From: Pristionchus mayeri | Lineage: Eukaryota > Nematoda > Chromadorea > Rhabditida > Neodiplogasteridae | Direction: 5' to 3' | Assembly (NCBI GenBank): GCA_036245805.1 | Contig: BTRK01000004.1 | Span: 7,502,001-7,566,000, forward strand | DNA length: 64,000 nt | In this document: piece by piece, positions 35,401 to 48,300 of the stretch | Layout: every line of letters begins with the position of its first letter | How positions within the stretch are numbered: the first letter of the stretch is position 1 | The notes under the pieces: model-generated | What the model was told of the DNA's origin: nothing | Databases searched by the model: none | The model's input: only the letters and a program-made list of their open reading frames with translations | Program-made: the position numbers and the translations under genes

Positions 35401-35925
35401 ATAGCACAATTGATTTCGGAGATATGAACATAAATGTAAATGCAGCCTACATGCAGCCTGGCTCAACCGGTCCAGTTGGTACAAAATGAAGTTAAGCACG
35501 ATAACCAGCACCATCGAGAACCCCTTTCTACAAATTTTCGAAAAATCGCTGTGCCAGGTCCTTCAGGTCGTTGTTCGATTCTTACGCGACCGCCGTCATA
35601 TAAATCGGTATTTTGAATGCGACAATGCTTCAACCTACCGTTATCGCAGTTTGCGATGTCACTTTGACAGTCGCTTTCGCAACTGAGATTACGGTAGGTT
35701 GAGGCATTGCGGCATTCAAAATATCGATTTAGGCATTTTTTTTATATGAATGAATAGTCCATCCAATGCAAAAATTTATTGGAAAATTTTAAAATCAAAA
35801 AATCGAATGGTGAAAAATTGCATGCTTCCCGCAAAATCGAACCGCGGAATCCGCGGGCCGGCGCGGGCCGCCGCGGCCGCATATGGGCAAGGCGATTAGC
35901 ATGTACTGTATAGGATTATGGTACT
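32440..35925. repeat. Composite foldback element, about 3.5 kb, with nested foldback
   Basis: The left arm includes GCTAATCGCCTTGCCCATATGCGGCCGCGG (32497 onward), mirrored by CCGCGGCCGCATATGGGCAAGGCGATTAGC at about 35871-35900. Pairing continues through TACCGTAATCTCAGTTGCG and GGACCTGGCACAGCGATTTTT to a centre near 34540 (GGAGGTGACTTATGTGAAAATAATT and its complement). A second foldback (33005-33595) interrupts only the left arm. The MKLSTITSTIENPF frames in both arms arise from symmetry and match no protein I know. Arms are similar but not identical. Confidence 0.9.
33005..33595. repeat. Nested foldback inside the left arm
   Basis: Ends are ATAAGCTACATGGGAGCCCGTCGAAGC and its near-complement GCTTCGACGGGCTCCCGTGTAGCTTAT. 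Arms pair inward through GGATCATTTTTCGTATGCA, ATTGTTTGTCCCATTTATCACCT and GAATGAGAATGAGTTTCACTCTC to a loop near 33300. The right arm of the host foldback lacks this sequence, so the insertion came after the host formed. Confidence 0.88.
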
Positions 35926-36875
35926 GATGTTTTCAATCGATACACCGGTGAAATCATAAATATGTCTCACCATCTGGCACAACGCCACTACAAGTTACGG
36001 TAGACGGACCCCAAACAAACCCACGCCTATTTCGAATTTTCTGGAATTTTTTTCTTTTTTTTTGGGTTTTTCGAAAGTGACATGTCACCACACCGAGCTT
36101 ATATGAGTGAATGCTAACATGCATAATGACGCTGATCATGATGATCAGGATCAAAAACTACCTCAGTTCGGTGTTCACTAACAAGGGACATAGCCGCAGA
36201 AATTGCATGTTCCCCACTGTGAACCCACATCACCAAATGAACGTTCCGCAAATTTGAAAACAACAGAAGTTCTTAGATTTTTCTCCTCTTTCGAATGCGC
36301 TAGGTCTCGTTTAGAAACTCCATATACATTGCGCGACGTCTCCTTGTAAGCAAACAGTTTAGTATCATGTAGGTTCTCTAACCAAAGAATGTTGAGAATT
36401 AAAGGGTACATTTCCTAAGCTAAACTTGTTGATGATACCATTTCTTTTCAAGATGATCATATCTTTTCAAGGCATGATTTCAAGAGATTTGGTAAAGTAT
36501 TGGATCTTTCTTCTTGTCAAATCATTCACGTGCAATTTATTTTTCTAATATGCCTTTCAAATAATACAAAAATCCAGATCAGGTTGAGGTTGTGAAGACT
36601 CATGAAGCTCCACTTACTTTTTCGTATATTTTCATTCCCATTTGCCTGAAATTATCATCTAATTTTTGAGTGGTTGTACTTGATAAAAGCACCTGTGCAT
36701 GAATCGAGTTGGCGATTTTTTCGTCCAAGAAGAGAAAACATCTGTTTGATTCAGGAATTCAGAAGTTCGAATTCGCATTGGCTCTCGGAATTGGAACACC
36801 TTTCGCCCCCGATCAAGTGATCAGGTTCTTTTCATTTCCTGCCCATTCTGCCCACTTCGTATAATATTTCACTCA
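35926..36875. other. Intergenic, no gene recognised
   Basis: Frames such as minus 36178-36411 (ending GTCNFCGYVPC) have no recognised family. Bases 36045-36066 are T-rich. Confidence 0.45.
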
Positions 36876-39281
36876 TTGGCAATGGTCTTCTTGTCTGTGG
36901 ACGATCAACGAAGTCTACAGACAAGGCAGCACGTTCTCTTCTTAGTTTCGACAGTTCTCAGTATAGTCGCGCTTCTCTTCCTGATCAAGGAAACTCCCCC
37001 GAATCAATCGGGAATCCGCAAGTACCTACTAATGACGCAGGTATGTACTAAGGTGTAGGGTTGGCAATATGAGGGGAGGTTACGACTCATAACTAACGAG
37101 CTCGTTATCCCCCCACTCTTATTTCGCAATGCGAGGAGGGGGAGCGTAACGAGCTCGTAACCTCCCCTCGTATTGCCAACTCAACTACGGTGAAGAATTA
37201 ATTGAAACCTAGTTGTTTATGCCGCAAGCTCACTTTCGGATGTTTCTCATCTTGAGGCGGCAGTAATCCTCACTAGTCTCTACATGGACGTCCTCTTCGA
37301 GCCGATTCCTCTCATACCCGCCCTGGCCGCTTATTGCACTGGAATTCTGTGCACTTGGCGGGCACTACCCATGCATACTCTCTTAGTTGGTTGCTTGGTA
37401 TTTTTATTTATTTTCACGAAATATTAAAAAAATATATCAATTTTTTTTATCATATCCTGGGAAACGTGAAGCGTATCACTAATCTGCAGGGAGGCTGCAT
37501 TCTCACGTACGCTTGGCTGGCCACTGCCACCCTTCTCTGCTGTTTCTTTCGTCATCAGACACTCGTGCCTGAGAGGTCAAAGATGGGCAAGGCAAGAGAA
37601 CCAGGGAGACATACTTCCATAAACTACATCTTCCCCTATTTCAGAATAAAAGTCGCGCCTTTTAATCCTTTATCTTCCTTTTGAGTGCCGTGCCGACCGT
37701 TGCTTACTCCACCTTTCCATTCGATGCGTCACATACATCGGCACTCATGTTAGAGGTACGTAGTTTTACTATGTTTAGAGTTTCGAATGGTGATTGAGAA
37801 ACAATTGTTACGCCCATTTGGAATCCTGATAATTTTTATCACAGCTAACTGGACAAGCACCGGTCTTTCTTCCAATTCTAACTTTATTCGTGATAGCATT
37901 TTAAAAATGTTTTTACATCAACTGCATGAAGGGAGTTAAAGTATCAACAAATTCATTGTAGAGTCCATACGATATGGGTTGGGCATTAGATCGTGGGCTT
38001 TGCTTAATCCACGACCGATCTGCTATAGTAGTCGCGTTCATGAGTGGAGTAGTTCTCGTGAGTCATTCTCAAATATAATTTCCAAAAGTATACAATAAAT
38101 GCACATTTTAAATTTACAATTGAAGGTTCTCGCTATCATTCTTTCAATTGGCATTCTCGTTTTCGTCCACATGTTTGTTGTACTCGTTCGTGATGTAAGA
38201 AATTTATTTGTTTAATTCTCACAAATATGCGTATATTCAAATGTCGTTGTTGAAACGAACCGGTCTTTCGTTTCTTAAGAAAAGCTAATTCCTTGTCAGA
38301 AAAGTCGAAGCCCGGTTACGAAACGCAAAATTCGTGTTTCGCTGCGCATCCTCTACATACAGGTTTGGGTAGATGTTTTGCATGACAAATTGTATAATAT
38401 TACCAGATCTACCAGTCCGTGAGCCCACCTAGAACGACATTAATTTGTTTGAGTTCAGCTAATCGTCCCATTACTCACTTTACTGATTCCGGGAGTCTTC
38501 CTGTTTGTCGCTCTCCTATGCAATTGCATCTCTTTTGGTCTGGTTTGTTTACAAGTATCAAATTGAGCATAATCAAATTCATTCCACGATTCTAAATTGC
38601 TTCAAATACATTCAGAGACGAATCTCAAAGTTTTCTCTGTAATGCAATTCCACGCTATCGCTCACAATCTCATTCTATTGGGGATAACACCGATGTATCG
38701 CCGAGCTATCGTCTCGCTCGCGCTAAAGCTGATATGCATCCGAAGATCCGCAGAGGTACGATAATTTATCACTATGTTTATGTAAAGTGTAGGTTACGAA
38801 CCTATTACTGAACTTCATTCAAGAAGGTAGTTTCACCATTAGAAGTGTATTCGCAATTATTTTTGGGGACGTTTCTTCCTATTAGGTTTGTAGTCTCTTC
38901 ATGCTAGTTTGGTATCTCGCTATCAGAAGAATACATATTTTGTCCACTGCCCGCTCACTGTCCACCGCTCCCCGATAAAAGACACTCCCGATTTGCTTTT
39001 AAAAAAAATGGATTGAACTTTAGGTGGTGACGCGAATTCAATTCATTACTCGTCTTGCAGATAAACACATCCGTAGCCACTCTTCATACGCAGAGACGCA
39101 ATCATCCAGGAGTCATCCTATCATAGTAATAGGACGACATTCGGTTTTTTTCTCAAACCATTCATTCCATAGAATTGAAACAATCTATGATTGTGTTGGG
39201 TTGTCAGTGTTGATTATTCATTTTTATTTATTTTATGAATCATTATTTTTTCAACAATTGGACAATCAAGCAACAAACTGA
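36876..39281 (+). pseudogene. Srh/Sri-like 7TM chemoreceptor, possibly inactivated
   Basis: Exon 1 (ATG 36876) has HVLFLVSTVLSIVALLFLIK and ends GIRKYLLMTQ. Next is VYAASSLSDVSHLEAAVILTS then PLIPALAAYCTGILC; GGCILTYAWLATATLLCCFFRHQTLVP; SFIFLLSAVPTVAYSTFPFD; SPYDMGWALDRGLCLIHDRS; VLAIILSIGILVFVHMFVVLV; LIVPLLTLLIPGVFLFVALLC (TM6); and VMQFHAIAHNLILLGITPMYR (TM7 and the PxYR motif typical of Str-superfamily receptors). A last exon from about 39021 stays in phase to TGA at 39281. The exon from about 37645 has an in-frame TAA (37663-37665) just before SFIFLLSAVP, and its upstream donor would have to be GC. This suggests either a pseudogene or a splice I have misread. Confidence 0.6.
37052..37188. 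repeat. Hairpin MITE in intron 1 of the Srh-like gene
   Basis: GTTGGCAATATGAGGGGAGGTTACGA is mirrored by CGTAACCTCCCCTCGTATTGCCAAC, with AACGAGCTCGTT-type inner palindromes. It fills most of the intron and abuts the acceptor region. Confidence 0.85.
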
Positions 39282-39385
39282 TGCCTAATTAAAGCGGGGT
39301 TGTGAAAGCCATGCTCTTGTTTGAACAGTGTACAGAATAAATTACAGATATGTGAAGGAATCTCAAAAGAGCTTTTCGAAAACAA

Positions 39386-42300
39386 TTAGCCAATGATGCT
39401 ATCCTCTCGAAGTTTGGTGGGAAGCTCCTCAATGGCTGGACCTCTCAGGCGGATCGTGCGGGTCGAAAGTCGCCTGTAATACTTTTGAATACTACATTAA
39501 TCTTAGCAAATATTCCAGATATGTTTCCTAGTGCTAACTAATAAAGACTCACGAAAGCAGCAGATGAAGAAGGCTCTTCTTCAGCGAATGCTGCAGGTGA
39601 GAGCTCTTGCACGGGAGAGAGACGACCGGCAGAAATAGACCGGCTGCAATACCATCTTCTTGGACTAATCGAAAAGCACTTTTTACCCCTCCTTCCCGGC
39701 GACCGTTTCAGCTGGATTCTTGAAGAGAGTTCCCTTCAGGATGAGATCTCCGTAGCCCTGAAAGAAAATAAAATATGAAGTGACTTTTTTCGAAAAAAAT
39801 AACCTGTGAATGTGAGAATGAGTATCCGCTCCTCACTGAACCTCTCTGGCTCTTTCTCGTTGAGCTTAATCGTCTGATGTACGATCTGAATGATCAATAT
39901 TGTTAGCCGTTTTTCTCTGAATGCGCTTTGCACAGAATGAATTTTTCCTGCATTGCATTCGATTTTGGAAATGATGATGAAATCTGTACTTGAGCTCGAT
40001 CTCATCTTCAGGTGGTATATCGGTGACGTCTGTCTTCTTCTTCATTCTGAGTTTATCAGAGAACGAAGGGCGAATTGTCAGCCAGAGGAATCGGTTGCAT
40101 ACAACGGGAAGGAGGAGCACGATGCACACCTAGGGTTGATTGAATTTTGCCACTGGTGAACTCTCGAAAATTCTTCGCTAATTTGAACTCTTTCTATCGT
40201 AATTATATTAATTCTGCATTTGCTGACCAAGAGGATGGAGAACCAGAAGTGGGGAGTTTGCATGCTCCTAAATACGACTCCTCGAGAGTTGGCGGAACCC
40301 ATCTTATCCAGTAACGACACGGGAAGGACTGCAATTTCAATAATTTTTTAACATTTTGCAAGATAACTTTGCCAGCGTTAGTATTTCAGCTCATATCTAG
40401 TCCGCATCTATGAGAACGCTGAATGTGAGCAGTAAAAGCGTAACGAAAGTTCTCTCGCATTTATATCCACTCTCGCAAGTTGGTCTGGAGCATTTTGCAA
40501 ACAAACTGCCGATTAGTGATGCCAATACGGCGCGCCGTTTTGGCATCACTACTGCCGATGCTCACCCTCAAAGACGACGAAGCTGAAGAGGAAGTAGACG
40601 GCAACGGAAGCCCACAAGAAGAAGTGATTTATCCACGTCCAGTAGGACGTTTCCAGCGATATCTTAACATCTGAATTATGCAAAGCAAGTCGCTTAAAAA
40701 GCGTAAAAATCAATATTGAGAATGAGTTTCGAACCTGAGCGGAGACAACGATAATCAGCGCAGTGAATATGGTGAATTGAAGCACCGGAAGATCGCCCAC
40801 GTCCTTTCCATTCATCGTTGTCTAAACAAGAAACGGAAATAGTGCGCCCTAGTGATGCAAAAACGGCGCGCGCTCTCCTCGTTTCCCACGCTCTCACGCG
40901 CTGTCTGACCTGTGAGAGAGCGTGTGAAACGTGGAGAGCGCGCGCAGTATTGGAATCACTAGTGCATCTCCTCTTAAACTGATAGGCAAATGTTAATCTC
41001 CCATCAATGCGTCCTCGCCAACTCGTTCATCATTTATTCCGAGTTTATTGCAACTTCTATGTATTTTGAAATCTTAATAAGCAGTCCAATAGCATCAAGT
41101 AAACTTCGCTTAATTGAGATATGATCATATTCTCACCCCTCCATACAATGCGCCGTACGGGACGAAGAAGAGGACCAGCGATGAGATGGTTCCATGCAGA
41201 ATCGAGTAGAGGAAGACGCGCAGGTTGAAGAGTCGGTTGAGTTGACCCGGCGAGTAGAGCTGAGGATGCCTGCAGGAATAGCATCAGAAGAGAAGAATCG
41301 ATGAAATTCTTTGCATATCCCTACCACTCTAAGAATTTGAAGATGCCATCATTATTATGGATTGCGATGTCTAGGGAATCTCACTTGATTGAGGTCTCAT
41401 CATCGACGTCCTGATCCAGGACGCCCATGGCGATCACGGGCAGCGACGTGAAGACGAGATTGTACGTGGCGATGCACAGCTGGTCGATCACTGACTGCAA
41501 CGAAGAATATACTTCTCGATGACATATTAACGAGGAAAATATATGAAAGGAATCGCGAGAGAATCGACCACGCCGCGGCGGTAGGAAAAAAGTTTGACCT
41601 ATCTTGAAACAAATTTGGTGACAAGTACTTCAAATGATGCTTTTTCAAACTGCGTCGTCAGAATTTCGATATCTTTCGTCATCGTCGAGATTCAGAAGGC
41701 CAAACATGGGACTTTCACTTTTCGAAACTCAAATCGGGCTCACATAAATGATCATAACATCGTTTAAAATAACGATAGAAAGTCGTTCTTTGCTTAGAAA
41801 GAAAGCTAATAACATGCTCTACAACTTTTTTGTTGACGCCATCATTTCTGGCGCTCGTCCCGGTTCGGGGTGGTCGGGTGCACCAAAACTTTCGTAACTT
41901 TGGAAATCGGAAAAACTTTCTGAGTTTTCATGCTTAAGTTGTAATACATGTATGTGCCTCACTTCTCGCCAAAAATTAGGGAAATCGGGGTATAGAAAAA
42001 AAAAGCGGGCTCATTATGGTGAAACGACCTCAAAATGAGTTCCGAACAAGAGTACGTCCGTATCTTCAATTTACCTCATTTAGGCTCAAAATCTTCAAAA
42101 ACGTTCCAAAACAACATTTGACTTTGTCTCCCCACATGTTATTGCACTTTCATTGGTCATAAATAGTATTCCGACCGAAAATTTGAAAATCGATATTTTG
42201 ACCTTTTTCAAGTTGCGGTATGGGCTGTATTGCACTAAAGTTGTTTCAAATCATGTCGAAAGGTTCCTCGAAACGGCTCTGCAAAAGCGGGCATCTGGAA

Positions 42301-45300
42301 ATACGAAATTTCATCAGAGGAATTCAAGGAAAGGAGCTAAAGTGTACAACTGTTCAAAGTTGACTTTTGGACCTGACCCTAGGCTAGAAATGTAGAGCTC
42401 GACGAGATAAACATTTTATCTGTTGAAAGCAAGTTTCAATCTTTTCATTTACGCACGCTACGGTTCTTAGAATTTGGGTAGAAATTGACTAGAATCCCCC
42501 GAGAGCGCGCGCTCTAACCGTCTGCCGCTCTCTCCGTCTGACCTCCCTCTCCCTCCCCTCCATTTAGCGCTCTCCCGCGCTCCTCTTCCGTCGTTTTCTG
42601 CTAAATTCCAGACTCTGCAGCTCGCTTCCATGATAAGATATAGACTCACTTTCAACAGATAAAATGTTTATCTTATCGTGCTCTACATTTTGAGCCATGA
42701 TTCATGTCGCTACCTCTATTTTGACCTGATGTACACTTTAGCGCCTTTCCTTGAATTCCTCTGATGACATTTCGTATTTGCAGATGCCCGCTTTTGCAGA
42801 GCCGTTTCGAGGAACCTTTCGACATGATTTGAAACAACTTTAGTGCAATACAGCCCATACCGCAACTTGAAAAAGGTCAAAATATCGATTTTCAAATTTT
42901 CGGTCGGAATACTATTTATGACCAATGAAAGTGCAGTAACATGTGGGGAGACAAAGTCAAATGTTGTTTTGGAACGTTTTTGATGATTTTGAGCCTAAAT
43001 GAGGTAAATTGAAGATACGGACGTACTCTTGTCCGGAACTCATTTTGAGGTCGTTTCACCATAATGAGCCCGCTTTTTTTTTCTATAACCCGATTTCCCT
43101 AATTTTTGGCGAGAAGCACATACATGTACTACAACTTAAGCATGAAAACTCAGAAAGTTTTGCTTCAAGATAGGACAAACTTTTTTCCTACCGCCACTCT
43201 CCCCCCTCAAATGGTCGATTCTCTCGCGATTCCTCTCATATTAAAACATGAAATATTAAAAAAGCTAACCTGAGCAGAAAATCCGCAGAAGAATGCGAAC
43301 CAGAAGTGAGTGAGGGTGAAGGCGAAGTTCTTGTAGAAGAAGTACCGCATGAACGTGCACATTCGGAGGTACGACCTGATGGGAGAGAGAAACCGTAGTA
43401 TGCACAGAGGAGTTATTGAGAGGTCTATTGGCAATGGGTCTTTTGTCACTTTATTTGACCAAATTTGCGACCTTGCAATAGGTTTTGTCTACAACCTGTT
43501 TCATGTTATAAACTGGATTTCCAACCGTGTAACTAAATGAAGACAGACCATCGTCCGTGTACGAGCAGCAGCCTCTCCAGGTACTTGAACTGCCCGATTG
43601 AGAAGTCACTCGACAGCACAGCCTGCATGCCTTCCTGACCTGAATTAGTGATGATTTAGGATAGAACTGATTTTTTGTTGCATAAAACAGTTTAGAATTG
43701 TGTAGAAGCATTGCTGAATGGCAAACAAACCTGATATGCCCACTCCGATATGGGCTTTCTTAATCATGGAGACGTCATTGGCACCATCGCCAATTGCTAG
43801 TGTCACTGCCTGAAGATAAATTTTAAGTTGGGTTGATATTAGATTTCGTAATTCGGGCCTTCGTCTCTTCATTTCGAACACTCTCTCGACCGGTCGATCG
43901 GCGAGAGAGTACATCGAATGAAGAGGACGTGGTATCGTTTCTCGAACTCTAATTGATAATTATTAACTGAAACCTTTCTGTTCTTCTTGACAAGGTCGAC
44001 GACTTCGGCCTTCTGCAGAGGCGTCACTCGACAGCAGATCACCACGTCACACTCGCAAGCCAACTGAAAGATGGTTGTAGTCTTCGTTTTAGTCATCCGT
44101 CCTTCGCTGTTTTGAACCAATTTGCGGAATCGAACACTTACTTCAAGAAATGTCTGTTCCAATTTAAGGGCGTATCCTAGCGAATCTCCGTTGATGACCA
44201 TCGCTACTTTCCCACTCGATTTGGCTAGGGGTGAGGGGGTCTCCTCGATGATACCTAAGAAACCACACACACTCACTTCTGGTTCGCATTATTCTGCGGA
44301 AGTTACTGAACGAATACAAATTTTTAAATTAACTAAAGCAGTGAAAGAGGTAAATGAAGAGGTGAAATCATGCATGCATTCGAATATCATTACCAAAATC
44401 GTTGTTGTTCTCTTCGGTAGCGGCTTGTCTTGCACCTGCTTCCTCGTCACCGTGTATGTACGCCACGTTTACTGTTCCTTTTGGCCCTTTCGAATTATCG
44501 ATTGGGTTCTGCAAAAAATATTGTATTGACCCATCACTTTCCCGCTCGAATTTCAATTGTTTCATTTCAATTCACGAATTTCATTTCAATTGTGCAAATT
44601 CGCCTACATTCTTGACTTCAGAGAAGAGTTTCTCCATGTCGTCGAGTTGAGCCTGAATTCATTTTTTTTAAAAATGAAATCAAATATAATTCAGCCCGAA
44701 TTAAATCTGCTAGGTATTCTCACCACAACCTCCTCATCTTTTGTTCCGTCGATGACAACAGTGTGCTTCATGCCATCCGAGAGGAGATTGCAAGAGTACG
44801 CAATGTTGATTGCGGTTTCCTAAACAATCAATAAATAAAGTTTAGAAAAACACTCTGCAAACATAGCGGATCTGAGTTCGGCAACTGACCGTCTTATCTC
44901 CAGTGAGCACCCATATTCTGATTCCAGCCTGCTTCAGTCTGGCTATTGTCTCGGGCACTCCCTCTTGCAACTTGTCCTCAATCGCAGTTGCACCAACCAG
45001 AATGAGGTCTGCAATGAGATGATATTTATTTAAATTACTAATTCACAATCGATTTTCGTTTCGTCCTCATTCTTCTGAATACCTGACTCGATCTCTTCGT
45101 ACAGCTCATCCAGTCGTTTCTCTCGGTTCACCATGTCAAGTACCGCTTCCTTTTGACGTTTCTGAAACAACAAAAACATATTTGAACGCTGGGAAAATCG
45201 CAATGGTCTTGAGACTGGAAGGAGTTCTATGTAAGGAATACTCACATTCCACTCTTCGAAATACTGCTCATCAATGTCCTTGTATGCGAGGCACAGAGTT

Positions 45301-48300
45301 CGCAGACCAATGGCGGCGAATTCATCCATGTGCGAGACAGTGGAATCACGAAGGATCGATGACGTACGAGGGCTCAACCTGTAAATCACGATGTGTTCAT
45401 ATAGTGGTCAATCACGTTCGATTTGTTTATTGGTTGCAAAGTCTGGTTTCAATAAAATGCAAATATTGCAAATCGCTGACCTCGCCATGACCATCATGTC
45501 AGCTCCCTTGCAGTACAGCTTGATTCTTCCATCTGGCGTCCGCAATACCACTGACATCCTCTTGCGCTCGTTGTTGAAGTCGAGAATGCACAGCACTTCG
45601 TACGTCTGCAAATGAATGCGATTTTCGTTTTTTTCTTGCAAAAAACCAAGATCATTACTGCAATAAAGTTTAGTACAACACGTTTCGTGTACGAAAGTTG
45701 GCATCGACTGTTCGTGATGACAGAACCAATTTAGCAAACATACCACTTCTTCTTCATTCTCCCTGATCGTGATCGACGTGGGCGTTCGGGAGCTGAAGAC
45801 GAAGCCAAAGTTGCGAGCAGCAGAGGTGAGCGCGGCCTCATCGGGTGATTGAGCCTGAACGAGTTCAAAGATCAAGTGACTGCTGAGTGAATATAGAACA
45901 AGCAAGATAGTAGGCAATACCTGATACACGAGGGCTCCCTTCTCTCCTCTTTCTGGCATCACAGTGTGACAGAGGGATAGAATGAGCCAGAATTCGCGAA
46001 CCTGCAACAAGAGTTTCGTTTGTGTAGTCTGATTAGGAATGTAGATGGACGATTGATACGTTTATATGTGTTTCTTCTGAGTACTAAAGATATGCCGCTC
46101 ACCTCCGGTATCTTGTTCGTCGTAGCATCGAGAAGCGATTGATCGTAGAAGTTGAAGGTGGGCTCGAAGTGGGGATTAAAGGAAAAGTCGAGCGTTGGCG
46201 TACGCTGAAAATGTTGAGTTCAACACCAAAACCAGTTCGATAACACAAATATACTTACTTCAGTGATTTCAACAATGTTCCCTCGAGGATCGCGTAAGTC
46301 TCCGTACGAGACTCCGTTGATTGATGCCTGCACGATGCGATTACAGTCTAAGCGTAAAAAATAAAAAGTAACGTAGTACACGGTGGTACTGCACCTCGCC
46401 AAACCCGAAAAAAATGATTTTGCGAACCTTGTTGAAAGTCATGACATTTCTAGTGAGCGTGCCAGTCTTGTCCGAGAAGATGTATTGAACCTAAACAAAA
46501 CTTTGCACAGTTACTGATTTTGGTTTACCCACATTTCGGAACACCCCTATTTATCAGCTAATTAAATGACCTACCTGTCCCAATTCTTCGTTGAGCGTGG
46601 TGGTTCTCGCTTGCGCTCCTACTGAGTTTTCCCCATTCTCGAAGTACATTCGTATGTCGAAATTGATCCACATCGAGTGCACAAAGCGAATCACTTCCAC
46701 ACTGAAATAGAAAAATGCAAATTTCAAAGCAATTCTAGCCCCGTTTGCATAAAGCCTATTCATACAATGGGCCATTCCACCATATCGCAAACACTAATAT
46801 TTTCGAAGCCCCAAAGTTTAGACAGCTTTAGTACATGTTTACGATGAATTTACTCACCTGACGTAGAGTGAGATGGGCACGAGCGTATTGAGAAGGATGA
46901 TGTAGGAGAAGAAGTTGAGGAGGGAAATGATTGCGATCGATGCTGCAGGACCTTAATGATGCACTTGCACTTCGTGCACAAGGGACTTTTCGAGTGACAA
47001 TGAGCATGTACATGCAAGGTTTGTTTGCATCTATGGTCTCTATCACATCTCATGTCCCTTACTGAATTCCCTGTATGCAAGTGCAATCGGACACGGATAA
47101 CGAATCGAGTGTAAGAATCTCTTACCTGCAGTGGCAGGATCGGGCACCCACGACTCCCAGGGCAGGAAATCAGTGAAGTAGCGGCCGATGAACCACTGCC
47201 AGACACCGCAGAGAGAGCAGCAGATGAGACAGAGAAGAAGGAGCAACACGACGATCTACAATGTAGAATAGAGCTAGAGAAATGCAACCACGGTCTCTTC
47301 ATTCTACACACTCTCTCGCCGTTCAACCTATCGAGAGAGTGTGTAAAATGAAGAGACGGTGACCCGAATTACGATCTATAATGTAGAATATCGGAGTTTG
47401 TGTGACGATGGAAACTGAAGGACATCGTACTCACCCCAATGATGAGAATGTTGAGGAATCGATCGAGGGAAGTTCGCTTGAACGTCGTCTTGCCACTGTT
47501 CCTCATCAACTTTGAATCCTTGCCCGCGAAAATGACGAGTCCATAGCCCCTGAAAGATTCCGCATATATTTTCCTTTCACTCGTTAATCGACTTATCATA
47601 TTTGCTTTTTAAATTTTCCACATGGAACGAACGCCGCACCAAGAAACTAGATTTACATGCAAAACAAAATTAAGGAAAATGTGTCTGACCATCGTGTGTT
47701 CTTGAGGATGCATCCTCTCAGCAGGATGTTCTCATTGGTGATCGGGCTCGTCTTCTGCTGCCACTGCAGCTGTCCCTGACAGTTCCACGCCGTTATCAGC
47801 ACTTTTCGTATTGCTCACTCAAAGATCAAACTCGCAAAGCGTGCCCAATACATGAGGATATCTAGCGCGCCGACTCGTAAAAATCGCGCCGGTTGAGTGG
47901 AGGAATAGAGACAGAGCGCATTCTACCCGTAAAAGCTGCTCATAGTTATCAAGAAGCAGCAGACGATCTGCACAAATTTTTGTGCCGAAATGGGTCTTAC
48001 TTGAAATTTGTCCAGCTTGTTGTTTGGAGCCTCACAGAGAATTTCACCTCAAAGTTCACTGTTCACTTCCACTTTTCCCTCTTTCTCTTACCATTGAAAG
48101 CTGCGATGGCATCCAACCGATCGCCAATAGGCTCCGTCTCTGCCAGTGCCGCTCTCGTCTTCAGATTTGTCTCTCCATCCAGCTCTTTCGTCTCGATGTA
48201 CGCGATTCCATGGGGTTCAGAAGAGGAGAGCAGGAGGAGATCCGCCTGATATCAGCTCCATTTCCCTCCATCTTGCGAAATGAACCCACAGCGACGAACT

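Noticed and set aside
32712..35686. Matching MKLSTITSTIENPF frames as a duplicated gene
   Set aside because: They lie in opposite arms of a foldback, so the match is explained by symmetry, and no protein family fits.
42480..42600. CT-rich loop of the flippase foldback as another hairpin MITE
   Set aside because: It has GAGCGCGCGCTC and CGCTCTC motifs but no convincing mirror arm, so it is left as part of the foldback loop.
43645..43914. Separate small gene with a [10 protein letters not shown] motif
   Set aside because: It is one exon of the P4-ATPase read together with intron sequence, not an independent gene.
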